From Plantago ovata (taxonomy: Eukaryota; Streptophyta; Magnoliopsida; Lamiales; Plantaginaceae): a stretch of DNA of 64,000 bases. The translations under genes and the position numbers were made by a program. Below the pieces are notes generated by a model. The model was not told where the DNA came from. It did no database searches and worked only from the letters and a program-made list of their open reading frames with translations. The stretch spans positions 21,529,566 to 21,593,565 of the forward strand of contig CM051458.1 of NCBI GenBank assembly GCA_028274465.1, read 5' to 3'. Positions 1 through 12,603 of the stretch are shown here, in pieces; position 1 is the first letter of the stretch, and the number at the start of each line of letters is the position of its first letter.

Positions 1-2208
1 AACCCTGTTAGACATGGTGAGATCAATGATTGGATTCTCGGCTCTTCCAAAATATCTGTGGGATGCACTACAAACTGCAATCTACATTCTGAACCGTGTA
101 CCATCTAAATCAGTGGAGAAAACTCCTTATGATTTATGGAAGGGAAAGAAGCCCTCACTGGGCTATCTTAGACCTTGGGGCTGTCCTGCGATAGTCAAAC
201 TGATGCTCACTGATAAGTTAGATGCCAAGGGTGTCAAAGTATATTTCATAGGCTATCCTCGTCAGACGAGAGGCTATGAATTCTATCATGTTGAAGATCA
301 CAAGGTGATAGTATCTAGAAACGTCAAGTTTTTAGAAGCAGAATACCTCGAAGAAGAGAGGTTAGATGACATGATAGAACTTGAAGAAATTCAAGACTTT
401 GACACGCGCGAACATGAGTTCTCTAAATCTTCTGATTTGGACTCAAGTTTAGTGGAAGCTTTCGAAGCAGACAAGGGTAATGATATGACACTTGCTAGGC
501 ATGTCATAGTCAGTGGGAGTCCTGTGATTAGATCAACAGTTGAAACCACACCAATAGAACCCGTTATCAACCAACCTGTGCAACAAGTTGCACAATAGCA
601 GCCTCCCGCAAGGGAACAGGGTCGCGGGGCGCGACCAGCTGCATCAGTACCCACTGATAATGTTCGTGTTACACGAAGCCAGAAAAGAAAAGCACCAGAA
701 CCAGTCGAGCTCCGTAGGTCGAAGAGGATCCTAAAAGGACCTCAGAAGCAAAGCCTTATGATAGAAGACATCAGTGAACTTGATGTCGGCTTATCAGATC
801 GGGAAGATCCCGAGACCTACAAACAGGCAATAATTGATATTGACTCAGACAAATGGCAAGAGGCCATGGAATTGGAAATGGACTCCATGTACCAGAACCA
901 AGTTTGGAACATGGTAGACTTACCTCAAGGGGTTAGACCTATTGGGTGCAAATGGGTCTTTAAACGAAAGACAGATGCCGAAGGCAAGGTACAAACGCAT
1001 AAGGCTAGACTTGTGGCGAAAGGCTATACGCAAAGGTATGGCATCGATTACGATGAAACTTTTCTCCGGTAGCAAAATTGAAGTCCATTCGAATTCTACT
1101 TGCGGTAGCTGCCTACTATGATTATGAGATCTGACAGATGGATATAAAGACTGTCTTCATCAATGGCAACCTTGAGGAAGAGGTCTATATGGTACAACCG
1201 GAAGGTTTTATAGTAAAACCATGCCAAATGTGTATGCAAATTACAAAGTCCATCTAGTGGCTAAAGCAAGCGGCTAGGAGCTGGAATATCCGCTTTGAAT
1301 GAAGCTGTCCAATCGTTTGACTTCATCAAAGCAAGGAAGATCCCTGTGTCTTGCTAGGCACAGCGAAGACAAAGGAGCGCAGTTTTTCATGATCATCTTA
1401 TGGTGATGACATTTTGATATGGGAAACAATGTTCTCTATGCTAGAAGAGACTAAATTTGGTTTCAAGTACCTTCTCCGATAAGGACTTGGGTGAAGCGAA
1501 CTACATCCTAGGACAAGATCTTTAGAGATAGATCCAAGAGGATTGTTAGGATTGACACATCACCTACAATCGACAAAATACTGAGCGTTATAAATGGACG
1601 ACTCAAAAGAGAGGGCTTTCTCCCAGCTAGGCAGGGAAATTGTCTTGATCAGTTAAGGAGGGCCCTAAAACTGATGAAGAAAAAAATCAATGAGTCGTGT
1701 GCCCTATGCTTCGGCAGAGGGGTCTATAATGTGCAATGAATTGCACAGGCCCGATGTGGCAATGCGCTTAGTGTCACTTGTCGACACCAACAGAATCCAG
1801 GAGTACCTCACTGGACTGCTGTAAAGAAAATTGTTAAGGTACCTTCGACGGACTAAAGAGAGTGTTCTTTGGTGTTTGGTGGAGAACCAGAATTAAGATG
1901 TCTTGATGTCAACGCTGGATTTGAATCAGATCCTGATGAATTCAGTCATAGACAGGATACGTATTCAAAGTGGAACGAGGGCTGTCTGTTGTAAGAGGTT
2001 CTAAGCAAGCCACGGTTGCTGACTCATCCACAGAAGCCGGTACATTGCTGCACAGAAGCCGAAAGACTACTGGATTTCAGAGTTCTGAAGGATTGAGGGT
2101 TGTTCCCTGCTCCCAATCCAATAACGATTTTTGTAGAAAATACGCGCAGCACGCTCAAGCTGGGACCTAGATCTACAAACAAGAACAACATGTACGTAGA
2201 AAATATCA
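1..2208 (+). pseudogene. Ty1/copia retrotransposon pol remnant (integrase C-terminus, RT, RNase H)
   Basis: The reading frame enters from the left edge and encodes the C-terminal integrase region ([21 protein letters not shown] motifs), then a linker and the start of reverse transcriptase (KWVFKRKTDAEG, ARLVAKGY). A TAG at 596-598 interrupts the frame, which resumes unchanged until about 1070, where one lost base shifts the RT (ETFSPVAK region). Further on a TGA sits where copia proteins have Trp (EI*QMDVKT). YGDDIL replaces the usual YVDDIL near 1400. An RNase H trace (SKQATVADSSTEA) lies near 2000, and the sequence ends in the N gap. It is a dead element; its 3' LTR is not visible. Confidence 0.9.
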
Positions 2209-2308
2209 NNNNNNNNNNNNNNNNNNNNNNNNNNNNNNNNNNNNNNNNNNNNNNNNNNNNNNNNNNNNNNNNNNNNNNNNNNNNNNNNNNNNNNNNNNNN
2301 NNNNNNNN
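2209..2308. other. Assembly gap, 100 N
   Basis: Exactly one hundred unknown bases, the usual placeholder for a scaffold gap of unknown size. It falls between a copia fragment and the first bases of an LTR, so the left flank of that LTR element is unknown. Confidence 0.98.
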
Positions 2309-2309
2309 G

Positions 2310-3582
2310 TGATGAATGTGTATTATTACACTTTCATTCGAGTCTTTTACCTATTTTAGCTATCCTCTAGGGGAATTTAGCTATATTTTAGTACATTTTA
2401 TTAGAATAGTGTCACGTTTCCCTTTAGACTTTATTTTACAGGTTTTGGTTGAAATTCGGAGATTTACGAGCAATTATATTGAAGTCTACAAGGAATTGGT
2501 GTTCCAGAAGCCTATTTGGAGTATCTCAAGGTTTCTGGATAGGATTTGGAGTCTAGGGGCCGAATCTGGAGTTAGAAGGCTACTAGAAGTCATAAACCGA
2601 GTCAAAAAGGTGAAGAAATCCAAAACCGCGTCGAAAACGCGAAATTCCGCGTTTACACTGTGGGGGGAACCGCCAGAGGCCAGGGGCGAACCGCCGCGGG
2701 CAGTAAATCGGGCCTATATATAGTTGCGAGTTTTCTCTCCGAAAATCATATCTTTCCAAGCCTACTTTCTCACCTCTCTCCATAGTTTTAGGTAGGGACT
2801 TCTCGGGGCCTGTCCTGGGAGTTCCATAGCTTAGGGGATACTTTTTCATAGCAGATTGGAGCGCGTAGGATCGCAATCATCCGGAGATTGACAAACTTTG
2901 GTAACTTTGTATCTTACAACTTTTATCTACTTATTTTATATTCTTTCAATATGTTTTCTTCTATGATTGCTATTGATTGCATGCCTATGAGTAGCTAAAT
3001 TTATCATTGGTGGTAGTATGTGAATTCTTAGCGAGGGAAGATAATCATGCTAATGGCTATATCGCGCATTATACTCCGTGTCATTGCTTTATTTCGTTGA
3101 TCAGTTGAACACCAAAATTCTCGTATGTTGTATTGATAATTATGCACACTTGGACACTTGTCGACCAATCAGACCAAATTATCTTCGTAGTGTTGAATGA
3201 TTACGGAACACATTAGGACGTTAGTTGTTGACGAGTCAGACCCTTATTATCTTCGTAGTGCTTAATACTTGCAACAAGGACACAAGATTGATTCAAAGAT
3301 CTCTATGCAAGATCGAGGAATTTATGCATGATTATCGACCCATTATGTTAAGAAGGACCATACTATCACCAACCTCCATTATCTGCTTGAAAACCCCTAT
3401 TGCTTTTTATTTGTTGTTTTATATTTTCTTGTTAAATAGATAAAGCTAGTTATAGTCCTGAGAGAACGACACTCGAGTCATTCTACTACTACACTACTGT
3501 TTTCGTTGTAGTTGTGGATTGCCTTTGGCTAAATAACAAATTTATTTGACTGAACCGGGACCTGACAAATCCGCGTTCATCA
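2310..3582 (+). repeat. 5' LTR of the Athila-like element
   Basis: Begins TGATGAATGTG and ends CGTTCATCA, matching 9185-10459 along its length with few differences. A TATATATA box lies at 2715-2722, just after two copies of a GGGCGAACCGCC-type motif (about 2663-2696). The short ORFs within it are LTR shadows. Confidence 0.92.
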
Positions 3583-3585
3583 AAT

Positions 3586-3603
3586 TGGCGCCGCTGCCGG
3601 GGA
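3586..3603 (+). promoter_or_regulatory. Primer binding site, tRNA-Asp type
   Basis: TGGCGCCGCTGCCGGGGA starts three bases after the 5' LTR. It differs by one base from the tRNA-Asp-type primer site known for Athila elements, and it fixes the element's orientation as plus. Confidence 0.8.
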
Positions 3604-3738
3604 CTATACTCCTTTTTTCTGCTTAATTTGTTTTTATTTACAGCTTTAGATTCCTAATTCTTTTAGTTTTAGTTTTCCTTTTTAATCTCTCTCTACTTTC
3701 CAATTTGTTTCTAATTACTTTACCTAGTCTGTCACAGA

Positions 3739-5771
3739 TTGTGTATGCCGCATACACGTTCTGCAGGAATACCGCTTGCTGATTCAATTGCTGAGATCGA
3801 TAGAGTCTACCACCAAAGAAGGCGACTCCTTTTCAAGGAAATCGACGGAATGGCAGAAGCTAGACTACTGAAGGCATGGGTACAACCCACCAAGGATCGA
3901 ATGAGGGGACCGGCGATTGTTCTTTCGCCCGCAACCCGAGATCTGGAAATCAAGAACCACGCATTCCAACAACTTCCGAGGTTCTATGGCTTATCAAGGG
4001 AAGATGTGATGGGGTAATTGAACGATATCGATGATTTCGTCAACCAACTCCCACGACCCGGAGCTGACATAACAACGGATGAGTTGAGGATGAAGGTTTT
4101 TGCTATGGGACTTGGCGACAGAGCCAAGTCATGGCTGAGTTCTCTACCAGCCGGCTCGCTGGACACTTGGGAAAAGGTTTTTTCAGCTTTCATGGAGAAA
4201 TACTTCCCGCACACTCTGACTATCGCGCTTAAGGCGCAAATCACTGGATTCAAGCAGGACTATGATGAGACCATCTACACAGCGTTCGAGAGGTTCCAAG
4301 ATCTCACGAACAAGTGCCCTCACCATGGTTTTGAACTCTCCGACCTAGTCCAACACTTCTACAATGGACTAACCTTCGAGAACCAACAAGTGGTGGATTT
4401 CCAATGCCGAGGCAATATTTGGGAGGAAACCGCAGAAGCCGTCTGGGCAGTTTCGAAAGGCTCGCTAAGGGTTCGCAGTTCAAGGACCCAAGAGCAATGG
4501 TTAGGAGACGTGGACCTGAAGCTCAACCGACTCAAGAAGCCCCTATGTACAGGGGGAATGGGGATCAATTCGAGTGCTTTACCAACGAATTGAAGCAAGT
4601 CCTCAAGAGCGCCACTGGAACAACTGTTTCAAACGAAGTATGCCGAATATGCAAGAACTATGGGCATGGAGCTCATATGTGTAGATCGGAGTTGGCATAC
4701 GATGATGACAACTGGGCTCGAGGAGGCGAAGAAGAAGCCTTTGCTACGGAGTTTGGCACTCAAGAAGTTAGCTACGGACAAGACGGTAGGAATCCTCGAG
4801 GTGGATTTTGGAGAAGAGGATACCGTAACAATCAAGGATATGCACCGGCTAACCAAACTTATGGACCTAACCAAGACCGTAGTAGGCTGAACTATGGTAA
4901 TGATCACTGCGAAAACTCCGCTCCGAAAGAGCCACCGAAGTCGAAGACGGCTCTACTGATGGAGAACTTACAGAAGATGGTTGATCACACACAAAGTTTT
5001 CTCAAACGTTATGAGGAAGATTCTGAGAAGACTAGGGCAAGGCTTGATAAGTTGGAAGAGAGCACTAGGCTTGCCCATCAAAAGATGCAAGCTTTGATCG
5101 ACCCAAGAGCAAGTAGGGAACAAGGCAACACTGAGAAGGTCGTTAGGTGCGAGTGTTGCATGAAGGAAGAACTTCTACAGGCTGAGGAAGAAGAGGAGAA
5201 CCTTGGTTCTGACGCAAGTGATGAGGAGCAAGAGGATCCCGAACCACTTCCTAAAAGTTTCGATGTTAAGGTAGGGATTGGTGAGCTTGAAGATGTCCGT
5301 GCCACACTAGACACGGGATCCTACTCAAACATAATTCCTTTGAATGTGTTTGAAAAGAGTAACCTTGGAAAACTATCTGAGGAAAGGGCTATTGTGCGAC
5401 TGGCGGATGGATCATTTATGAGACCCGAAGGAGTTGTGAAAAATGTGTTGGTCAAGATTGGTGAAGCATCTATATACACCAATTTTCGTAGTTATGTCGG
5501 CGTCTGCACCTGGAACGGGTATGTCATACTCTTAGGGAAAACATTCTTGACCAAGCTACGATCGGTGATGGATATCTACCAAAGAACGTGCACCATCGAA
5601 GTAAATGGCAAACAACACGTATTGCAAGCCATACCTGATCCACCTGAACCGCCTGATATTACTACTCACTATTGTGGTCTTGCAGCCTATATTCTTTCTT
5701 ATTCACAGGTTCGTGGCATGGAAAGGAGATCAATGAAGGGGAAGCCTAGTACCCGCAAAAAGAGGAGATAG
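3739..5771 (+). pseudogene. gag-protease of the Athila-like element
   Basis: This encodes the capsid/nucleocapsid and protease that would build virus-like particles and cut the polyprotein. The gag core carries HAFQQLPRFYGLS and DELRMKVFAMGLGDRAKSWL. A zinc knuckle CRICKNYGHGAHMC fits CX2CX4HX4C. The aspartic protease keeps its active-site motif (LDTGSYSNI). Two lesions break it: an in-frame TAA at 4015-4017 after EDVMG, and a frameshift near 4430 where coding moves from the frame of 4018-4593 to that of 4404-5771. An acidic linker separates knuckle and protease. The frame ends at 5771 with Arg/Lys-rich residues instead of reading on into RT. The in-frame start at 3745 (MPHTRSAG) is the likely original N-terminus. 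Confidence 0.85.
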
Positions 5772-8700
5772 GCGCAGACAGGAGTCGAGTCAAAGACTTA
5801 AAACAATGACGCTATCCAGGAGGCAACCCGGAATTTTTTATCGCTTTCTTTACTGCTTTTCTGCATGCATTTCATTCTTGAACTATTTGCTTCTCATATG
5901 CGAATTGTTCATGTGTATGTCGTATATGCTTTTGTTTGAGTGAGATTTTTCGAGTGATTTTTTGAAAAAATTAGTTTCGGGATTTAAACCGCATTTTCTG
6001 ACATCAGGACCCGTCTCCCCGCATTCGGGAGCACGGGGCGAACCGCCCCACTTGGGGGCGAACCGCCCCACAGTCCCAGATCTTAAAAAACGCGGATTTC
6101 AACCCCAAATCATTATTTTCTTCATTCTTCTTCATCCATACTCCCAAAAAACCCGAAAAGTGCGATTTTGCTTCTAAATCTTCATAACTTCTTCGTTTCA
6201 TGACCAAATTGAGTGTTCTTTAGCTTAATTTGAATCCTATTACATGATCTATCATCCTAAATGATCAGATTTCATCCTAATTCGTTAGATTTGCAGATCT
6301 GAGGTATCATCTTTAAGAACCCTAATTTTCGAATTTGGGGGTTTTCTAATTTGAGCTTCAATTTTGCTTGTTTGATGCATGGGTATGTTGTTTATGTGAT
6401 TAGACATGTTATTTACTATCAATTACATGCTCAATTTTGCTTAAATTGTTGATTTGGGTATTTTGCTATTAGATGATATATCTTGTTATGCATTATGTCT
6501 TTATCTTTGATTTATCGCATATGGATATGTTTATTGGTGTAATGTTGGTGGATTTGACGATAGAATGCTTATTAGTTGAGAATGAGGATTTATGCTGTTG
6601 AATTTTTTGCGCTGCTATGGTATGAATTGAAACCTTGTTATCAAGGTTATTGGTTGTCTAGTAGGAGCATGATGTGATGTATTGCATATAGTAGTTACGT
6701 TGATATGTTGCATGATGAAGAAGCTAGGCTAGACATTGTGGTTTGGAGAGTTCGATTGTTGATTTTATCACTTGTGTATTTCGCCTTTACACTAGCATAT
6801 ATTTGAGTCTGTTTTGAGTCATACGAGGTGTTAATCGCTGTTTGTAGGTACCATACTAAGGGAAGGGAGCATTCCCGTATGATTGCTGTGAAAAACCATG
6901 TCAAGGAAGGTGATCTCGCTAGATGTGCGTTCGAGCCAAGGGGTTTGGCAGCAACGTCGTGGATTAACCAAGAGGAGGAGCTAGAGTACACATGGAGTAA
7001 GGACTCCTATGCCTATTCATGCACCACCGAAGGGTCAGAAACCACTATTATGTCAGCACTCCATCACAAGGACTACAAAGTTCGAGTGAACAGGAAGGCA
7101 CCGGGACATTCTAGCAGCAACGGGTTTGATCTTGAGTTCGCAGTTGCTAGAAGGTTCCGAAACGCTAGCTTGGTTCCAAAACGTAACGACATGGGTACCC
7201 AGTCCCTCGTTGGGGCGCCCTTTGCCAACCTCTGAAGTGAACATCATATTGACATCGGGCGGAGCAACAGTGGAGAATGTGGTCGAAATTGGAGAAAAAG
7301 GTAGAAGACTTCTGAGTGTCCGAGCAGCTTACTGTAACCTTCTCATGGTGTAAATTGTTGGAGGGGGAGGCCCTGATACCACTGCCCTTTCCCCTTCAAC
7401 AGTTCACATCCTATTGGAGGGCTTCAGGATGGGGGATTCCATAACAGCGGCGGCCACTCTTGAGAATTCTACCTGCCACTACAACTCTACTAGTGAGGAT
7501 CTGCGTGATAGTAGTGACAATGAAGGCCATACGGGCAATGATGACTCTGATAGAGGAGTTGCTCATGTTCGGCGTATAAATCGAACTACTACACCTGCCA
7601 GAAGACCTGATGACCACCTATGACGCTCACAAAGGAGGCCCAATAAATCACAAGCAGCATACTCATCCGACCGAGGCCAAACCATGGGGTAACATCTAGT
7701 ATTAAATCTTATTTCCTCATTTTCTTACTGCTAGGGACTAGCGTTAATTTCATGAGGGGGGATTAGATTTAAGTGATCTAGTATTATTAGTTTGGAGCTT
7801 GACATTGGTAGGCTGAGTATAGTACCTCGCATATCCATTTGCATTTGCACGTTTACTGCTTACTTAGAATTTTTAGGTTGCATTTCACTACATTCATCTT
7901 AGGATAGTTTTACATGTTTTATATGGAGTTTATTGCCGAATTTTTGAACTTTTTTATTGGGTAAATCAACTAGCTATGCCATTAATCGTATGCTTCATCT
8001 CTATGAATTTGTTTGAGGTTTTTCTCGCTGGGCTTGTCACATTTATGTATTGCACTTAGTTGAGCTAGGTAGTCTCGACATCACTTAGTGGTGTTTTCTC
8101 TACTGCGGTTCACGAAGGCCTTTATAATAGATGATGCATGTTAGGGTCTTATGGTTGTTTTCCCGAGTAATTATGTACCTAAGAGGCAACAAGTCTTCAC
8201 CATGCTTTGAGATTGCTAAATACCTAGGAAGGCGGTAGTGTGAGTTTGTGTGATCCTTTGTTTATAACCTATTCTTCCGAATAGGTTTGAGGAAGGGGTT
8301 ACACCATCGTAGACTTGTTTCTGTTTTTCATTCTTCGTATCGTGAGTTATTTTCCTTTTCCGTAAAATTTTGTACTCCAACCTATTCTTTCGAATAGGTT
8401 TGGGGAAGTCGTGTGAGTCTTTTTGTTTCTCTCTTTGTTATGCTACTGCTGGCTAGAAAAAATTGAAAGAAAGAAAGGAAAATTCCAGAAAAAAGAGAAA
8501 AAGAAAATGAAAAAAGAATCTGGAAAGAAAAAAAAGAAAAAAAAGAGAAGACCCCAAAAAAGCAAAGAAGGGTCCAAAAAAGAAAAGCCAAATAGAAGTT
8601 TAGCAAAGTATTGAGTCTTTTCCATTGTTCGTAATTGTGTTTTTCTATTTTTTATCTTTTTTGTCTTAAGTGTCATCTGTTCTAGACCACCCTCGTCCTT

Positions 8701-9184
8701 CCATTCAGGAATTGGTGAATAGCTTAAGACTTTACTTGAGAGATGGGTAGAATAGGGGAGTGTTATCTTTATAGGGAACCCTCCTTCGTTTGATGAGAGC
8801 CAGTACTGGTTCGACCTCTTTTGAGGAAAAGTCTTAACATGGTGGAACAGCAGTAAGTCCTCAGTTTCATAGGGACGGGGCAACCATTCGTATCTTAGCA
8901 TGCATCATTACGTCGTCACTGACTAGGTCCAGGTAGAGAATGTTACGAGAGGCTATCTTGTCTTGACATAAGTGCTTATGAGAATGTGTATAGGTCAATC
9001 GAGGTATTCTTCAACCTATATTCATGCTTTGATTTATATGGTTTTTATTCATATGTTATTTGGTAGATTCAGTAGATTAGTTCATTTTATTTGGTATGAA
9101 ACTCCATTTTGAGTCTTGCATGTTTTTTGTATTAGAGTCTAGCTTAGTTGCTTGAGGACAAGCAAAGGTTCGGTTTGGGGAGTT
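5772..9184 (+). other. Non-coding interior of the Athila-like element, with PPT
   Basis: No recognised protein. GGGGCGAACCGCCCCA is repeated at about 6035-6070 and resembles the GC motif of the LTR. The hairpin AACCTATTC-loop-GAATAGGTT occurs twice (8266-8287, 8379-8400). A purine-rich tract spans about 8457-8600. ORFs at 6828-7235 and 7414-7623 could be decayed remnants of the extra 3' (env-like) region that Athila elements often carry, but nothing recognisable supports this. The polypurine tract lies at about 9170-9184. Confidence 0.6.
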
Positions 9185-10459
9185 TGATGAATGTGTATTT
9201 TACACTTTCATTCGAGTCTTTTTCACCTATTTTAGCTATCCTCTATGTTAATTTAGCTATATTTTAGTACATTTTATTAGAATAGTGTCACGTTTCCCTT
9301 TAGACTTTATTTTACAGGTTTTGGTTGAAATTCGGAGATTTACGAGCAATTATATTGAAGTCTACAAGGAATTGGTGTTCCAGAAGCCTATTTGGAGTAT
9401 CTGAAGGTTTCCGGATAGGATTTGGAGTCTAGGGGCCGAATCTGGAGGTTAAAGGCTACTAGAAGTCATAAACCGAGTCCGAAAAGGTGATGAAATCCAA
9501 AACCGCGTCTAAAACGCGGAAATTCCGCGTTTACACAGTGGGGCGAACCGCCGGAGGCTAGGGGCGAACCGCCGCGGGCGTAAATCGGGCCTATATATAG
9601 TTGCGAGTTTTCTCTCCGAAAATCATATCTTTCCAAGCCTACTTTCTCACCTCTCTCTATAGTTTTAGGTAGGGACTTCCCGGGGCCTGTCCTGGGAGTT
9701 CCATAGCTTAGGGGATACTTTTTCATAGCAGATTGGAGCGCGTAGGATCGCAATCATCCGGAGATTGACAACCTTCGGTAACTTTGTATCTTACAACTTT
9801 TATCTACTTATTTTATATTCTTTCAATATGTTTTCTTCTATGATTGCTATTGATTGCAAGCCTATGAGTAGCTAAATTTATCGTTGGTGGTAGTATGTGA
9901 ATTCTTAGCGAGGGAAGATAATCATGCTAATGGCTATATCGCGCATTATACTCCGTGTCATTGCTTTATTTCGTTGATCAGTTGAACACCAAAATTCTCG
10001 CATGTTGTATTGATAATTATGCACACTTGGACACTTGTTGACCAATCAGACCAAATTATCTTCGTAGTGTTGAATGATTACGGAACACATTAGGACGTTA
10101 GTTGTTGATGAGTCAGACCCTTATTACCTTCGTAGTGCTTAATACTTGCAACAAGGACACAAGATTGATTCAAAGATCTCTATGCAAGACCGAGGAATTT
10201 ATGCATGATTATCGACCCATTATGTTAAGAAGGACCATACTATCACCAATCTCCATTATCTGCTTGAAAACCCCTATTGCTTTTTATTTGTTGTTTCATA
10301 TTTTCTTGTTAAATAGATAAAGCTAGTTATAGTCCTGAGAGAACGACGCTCGAGTCATTCTACTACTACACTACTGTTTTCGTTGTAGTTGTGGATTGCC
10401 TTTGGCTAAATAACAAATTTATTTGACTGAACCGGGACCTGACAAATCCGCGTTCATCA
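9185..10459 (+). repeat. 3' LTR of the Athila-like element
   Basis: Near-identical to 2310-3582, with a TATATATA box at 9592-9599. It ends TTCATCA at 10459, directly against copia coding sequence on the minus strand, so its insertion (or a later rearrangement) cut that copia pol frame. The last sixteen residues of that frame are encoded by this LTR. Confidence 0.92.
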
Positions 10460-12600
10460 TTTTATTACAAAACTTTATGAGCATTTCATTCGCATACTTT
10501 GCTTGATTTATGAATATTCCATCTTTGAGTTGCTTGACTTGCAATCCTAGGAAATAATTCAATTTTCCCATCATACTCATTTCAAATTTGTTTGTCATGA
10601 GTTTGGCAAAATCATCGCAAAGTTGCTTGTCCTTAGATACAAAAATTATGTCATCCACATAAATTTGATCTAAGAGTATTTTACCATCATGGTTCATGGT
10701 AAACAAAGTTTTATCAACTTCACCTTTCTTGAAACCATTATCCAGCAAGAACTTAGCCAAGGTATCATACCAAGCTCTGGGTGCTTGCTTTAGACCATAT
10801 ACAGCTTTCTGAAGCTTGTATACCATCTTGGTTTCTGAGGGAAGTTCAAAGTCAGGGGGTTGTTCTAGGTAGACTTCTTCAGCAAGTTCACCATTCAAGA
10901 ATGCACTTTTAACATCCATTTGGTAAACAATGAAGTCATTGTGAGCAGCAAAGGCCAAGAAAAGCCTAATTGCATCCAATCTTGCAACTGGTGCATAAGA
11001 CTCATCATAGTCCAATCCTTCAGTCTGACAGTAACCTTGAGCAACTAATCGTGCTTTGTTTCTTGTTACTTCACCATACTCACTCAGTTTGTTTCTGAAC
11101 ACCCACTTTGTACCAATGACTTTCTTGCCTTTAGCAAGAGGTACAAGTTTCCAGACTTTGTTCCGTTCAAATTGATGCAGTTCTTCTTGCATTGCCTTGA
11201 TCCATTCAGAATGCTTTAAAGCTTCTTCTATGGTCTTAGGTTCAATTTCTGAAACAAAGCAAGGGAACAATGATTCCACTTCTACGACATTTGCTTCTTC
11301 AGCAAGTCCATGAGTAGTAGAAACTTTGGATCTAGTCACTTGGCGTTTATCAATATCACCAATCATATCCGTAGAGGGATGATCTCTAATCCGTTTTTTA
11401 ACAGGCTTTCTGTTCGTTGGATCTGGATATGTTTGCTCATGTGACTCTTCAGCATGTACTGGTTCAGTACTACTGGTATTTTGTGTCTCTGCTGAGATTG
11501 GTTCATCAGCAACTGCTTGTTTAGCATTGCTAGAATGTGGTAACTCATCAGCAGGCACGGGAGGTTGCGTAGTTTTAGCAACTTCCGGAGCAACTGTGTC
11601 TTTTGCTAGAAATTCCTTGTTGTGAACTATATTTATCTTGTCATGACTTGGGGGAGGAGAATCATTGTCAGAATCATCATTTAGTTCAATTGACTTGATT
11701 TGCCTAGCATTAGATTCAGTTCTTTGCTCATGTATGATTAGCTTTTTCATACATTCTGATATTTCTTCTTCAGCAGGCACTCCTTGTGGCTTTTCGTAGA
11801 ATACAACATGCACTGATTCTTCGATCTTTTGTGCCTTTTTGTTGTAAACTCTATAAGCTTTACTATGCAAGGAGTTACCAAGAAATATCGCTTCGTCTGC
11901 CTTTGGTTGAAATGTTCTTAGGTATTTTCTACCGTTATTAAGAACGAAACACTTACAACCAAATACTCTTAGATGAGTGATATTAGGAGGTCTACCAACA
12001 AACAACTCATATGGAGTTTTGTTGTATTCCTTAGTAATCAGACATCTGTTTCGAGTGTAACATGCGCCATTAACCGCTTCAACCCAGTAAGCCTCACTTA
12101 TTTCAGTGTCAACAAGCATTGTTCTTGCGGCTTCTTTTAGGGTGCGATTCTTCCGTTCAGCAACACCGTTTTGTTGTGGTGTCCTTACTGAGGATAACTG
12201 ATGTTGTATCCCTTTTGAAGTGCAATACTCAGTTATGTACTGGTTTACAAACTCAGTACCATGGTTTGTCCTTATGACTTTTACCTTGTCATTTTTCATG
12301 ACTTCAAGCTTATTCAGCAAGTTAGGTATTTCAGTCCTAGTTTCAGATTTGTGCTTGATAAATACTACCCAAGTGAATCTTGAATAGTCATCTACCACCA
12401 CCAGACCATACTTCTTACCAGCATAGCTTGTTGAAGAAGATTCAAACAAGTCCATGTGCAAGAGTTGTAAAGGTTTTGTAGTAGACGGTACTGCCTTGTT
12501 CTTAAAAGAAGATTTGGTTTGCTTTCCTTGCTGACATGCATTGCAAACACCATCCTTCTTAAACCCACCGTTGATTGATATTTGTCCTCTTCCTTTGTTT
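10460..12600 (-). pseudogene. Ty1/copia pol fragment: integrase and reverse transcriptase
   Basis: One long open frame of about 720 copia residues. From the N-terminus: the pre-integrase zinc region (CNACQQGKQ), the integrase core ([28 protein letters not shown]), a variable hydrophilic linker, then reverse transcriptase ([45 protein letters not shown]). The frame is uninterrupted, but the second integrase catalytic Asp (normally in a SDHG context) is Asn, codon 12264-12266, so strand transfer should be lost. RNase H and the 3' LTR are missing beyond 10460. Gag and the 5' end are missing beyond about 12600, where LINE sequence of the opposite strand begins. Confidence 0.9.
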
Positions 12601-12603
12601 AGG

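Larger units (their letters stand above)
2310..10459 (+). mobile_element. Athila-like Ty3/gypsy LTR retrotransposon, non-autonomous (gag-protease only)
   Basis: Two LTRs of about 1.27 kb (2310-3582, 9185-10459) bound a 5.6-kb interior. Interior order: an Asp-tRNA-type primer site, gag, zinc knuckle, aspartic protease, then long non-coding sequence and a polypurine tract (GGTTTGGGGAGT) just before 9185. No reverse transcriptase, RNase H or integrase is readable in any frame. The protease ORF runs almost directly into a GGAGGCAACCC sequence near 5819 like that found after pol in Athila elements, which suggests that most of pol was deleted. The LTRs differ at only scattered sites, so insertion looks recent. 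The 5-bp target duplication cannot be confirmed: the right flank is TTTTA, while the left has a single G before the gap. Confidence 0.85.

Noticed and set aside
2583-2876. Minus-strand ORF in the Athila-like LTR (also 9466-9753)
   Set aside because: It is inside an LTR, occurs in both copies and differs by frameshift. It has no domain.
6828-7623. Env-like protein of the Athila-like element
   Set aside because: No transmembrane or signal segment and no recognisable similarity, so it is only mentioned as a possibility.
8443-8901. Phe/Ser-rich ORF opposite a purine tract
   Set aside because: Low-complexity product of the A/G-rich stretch.
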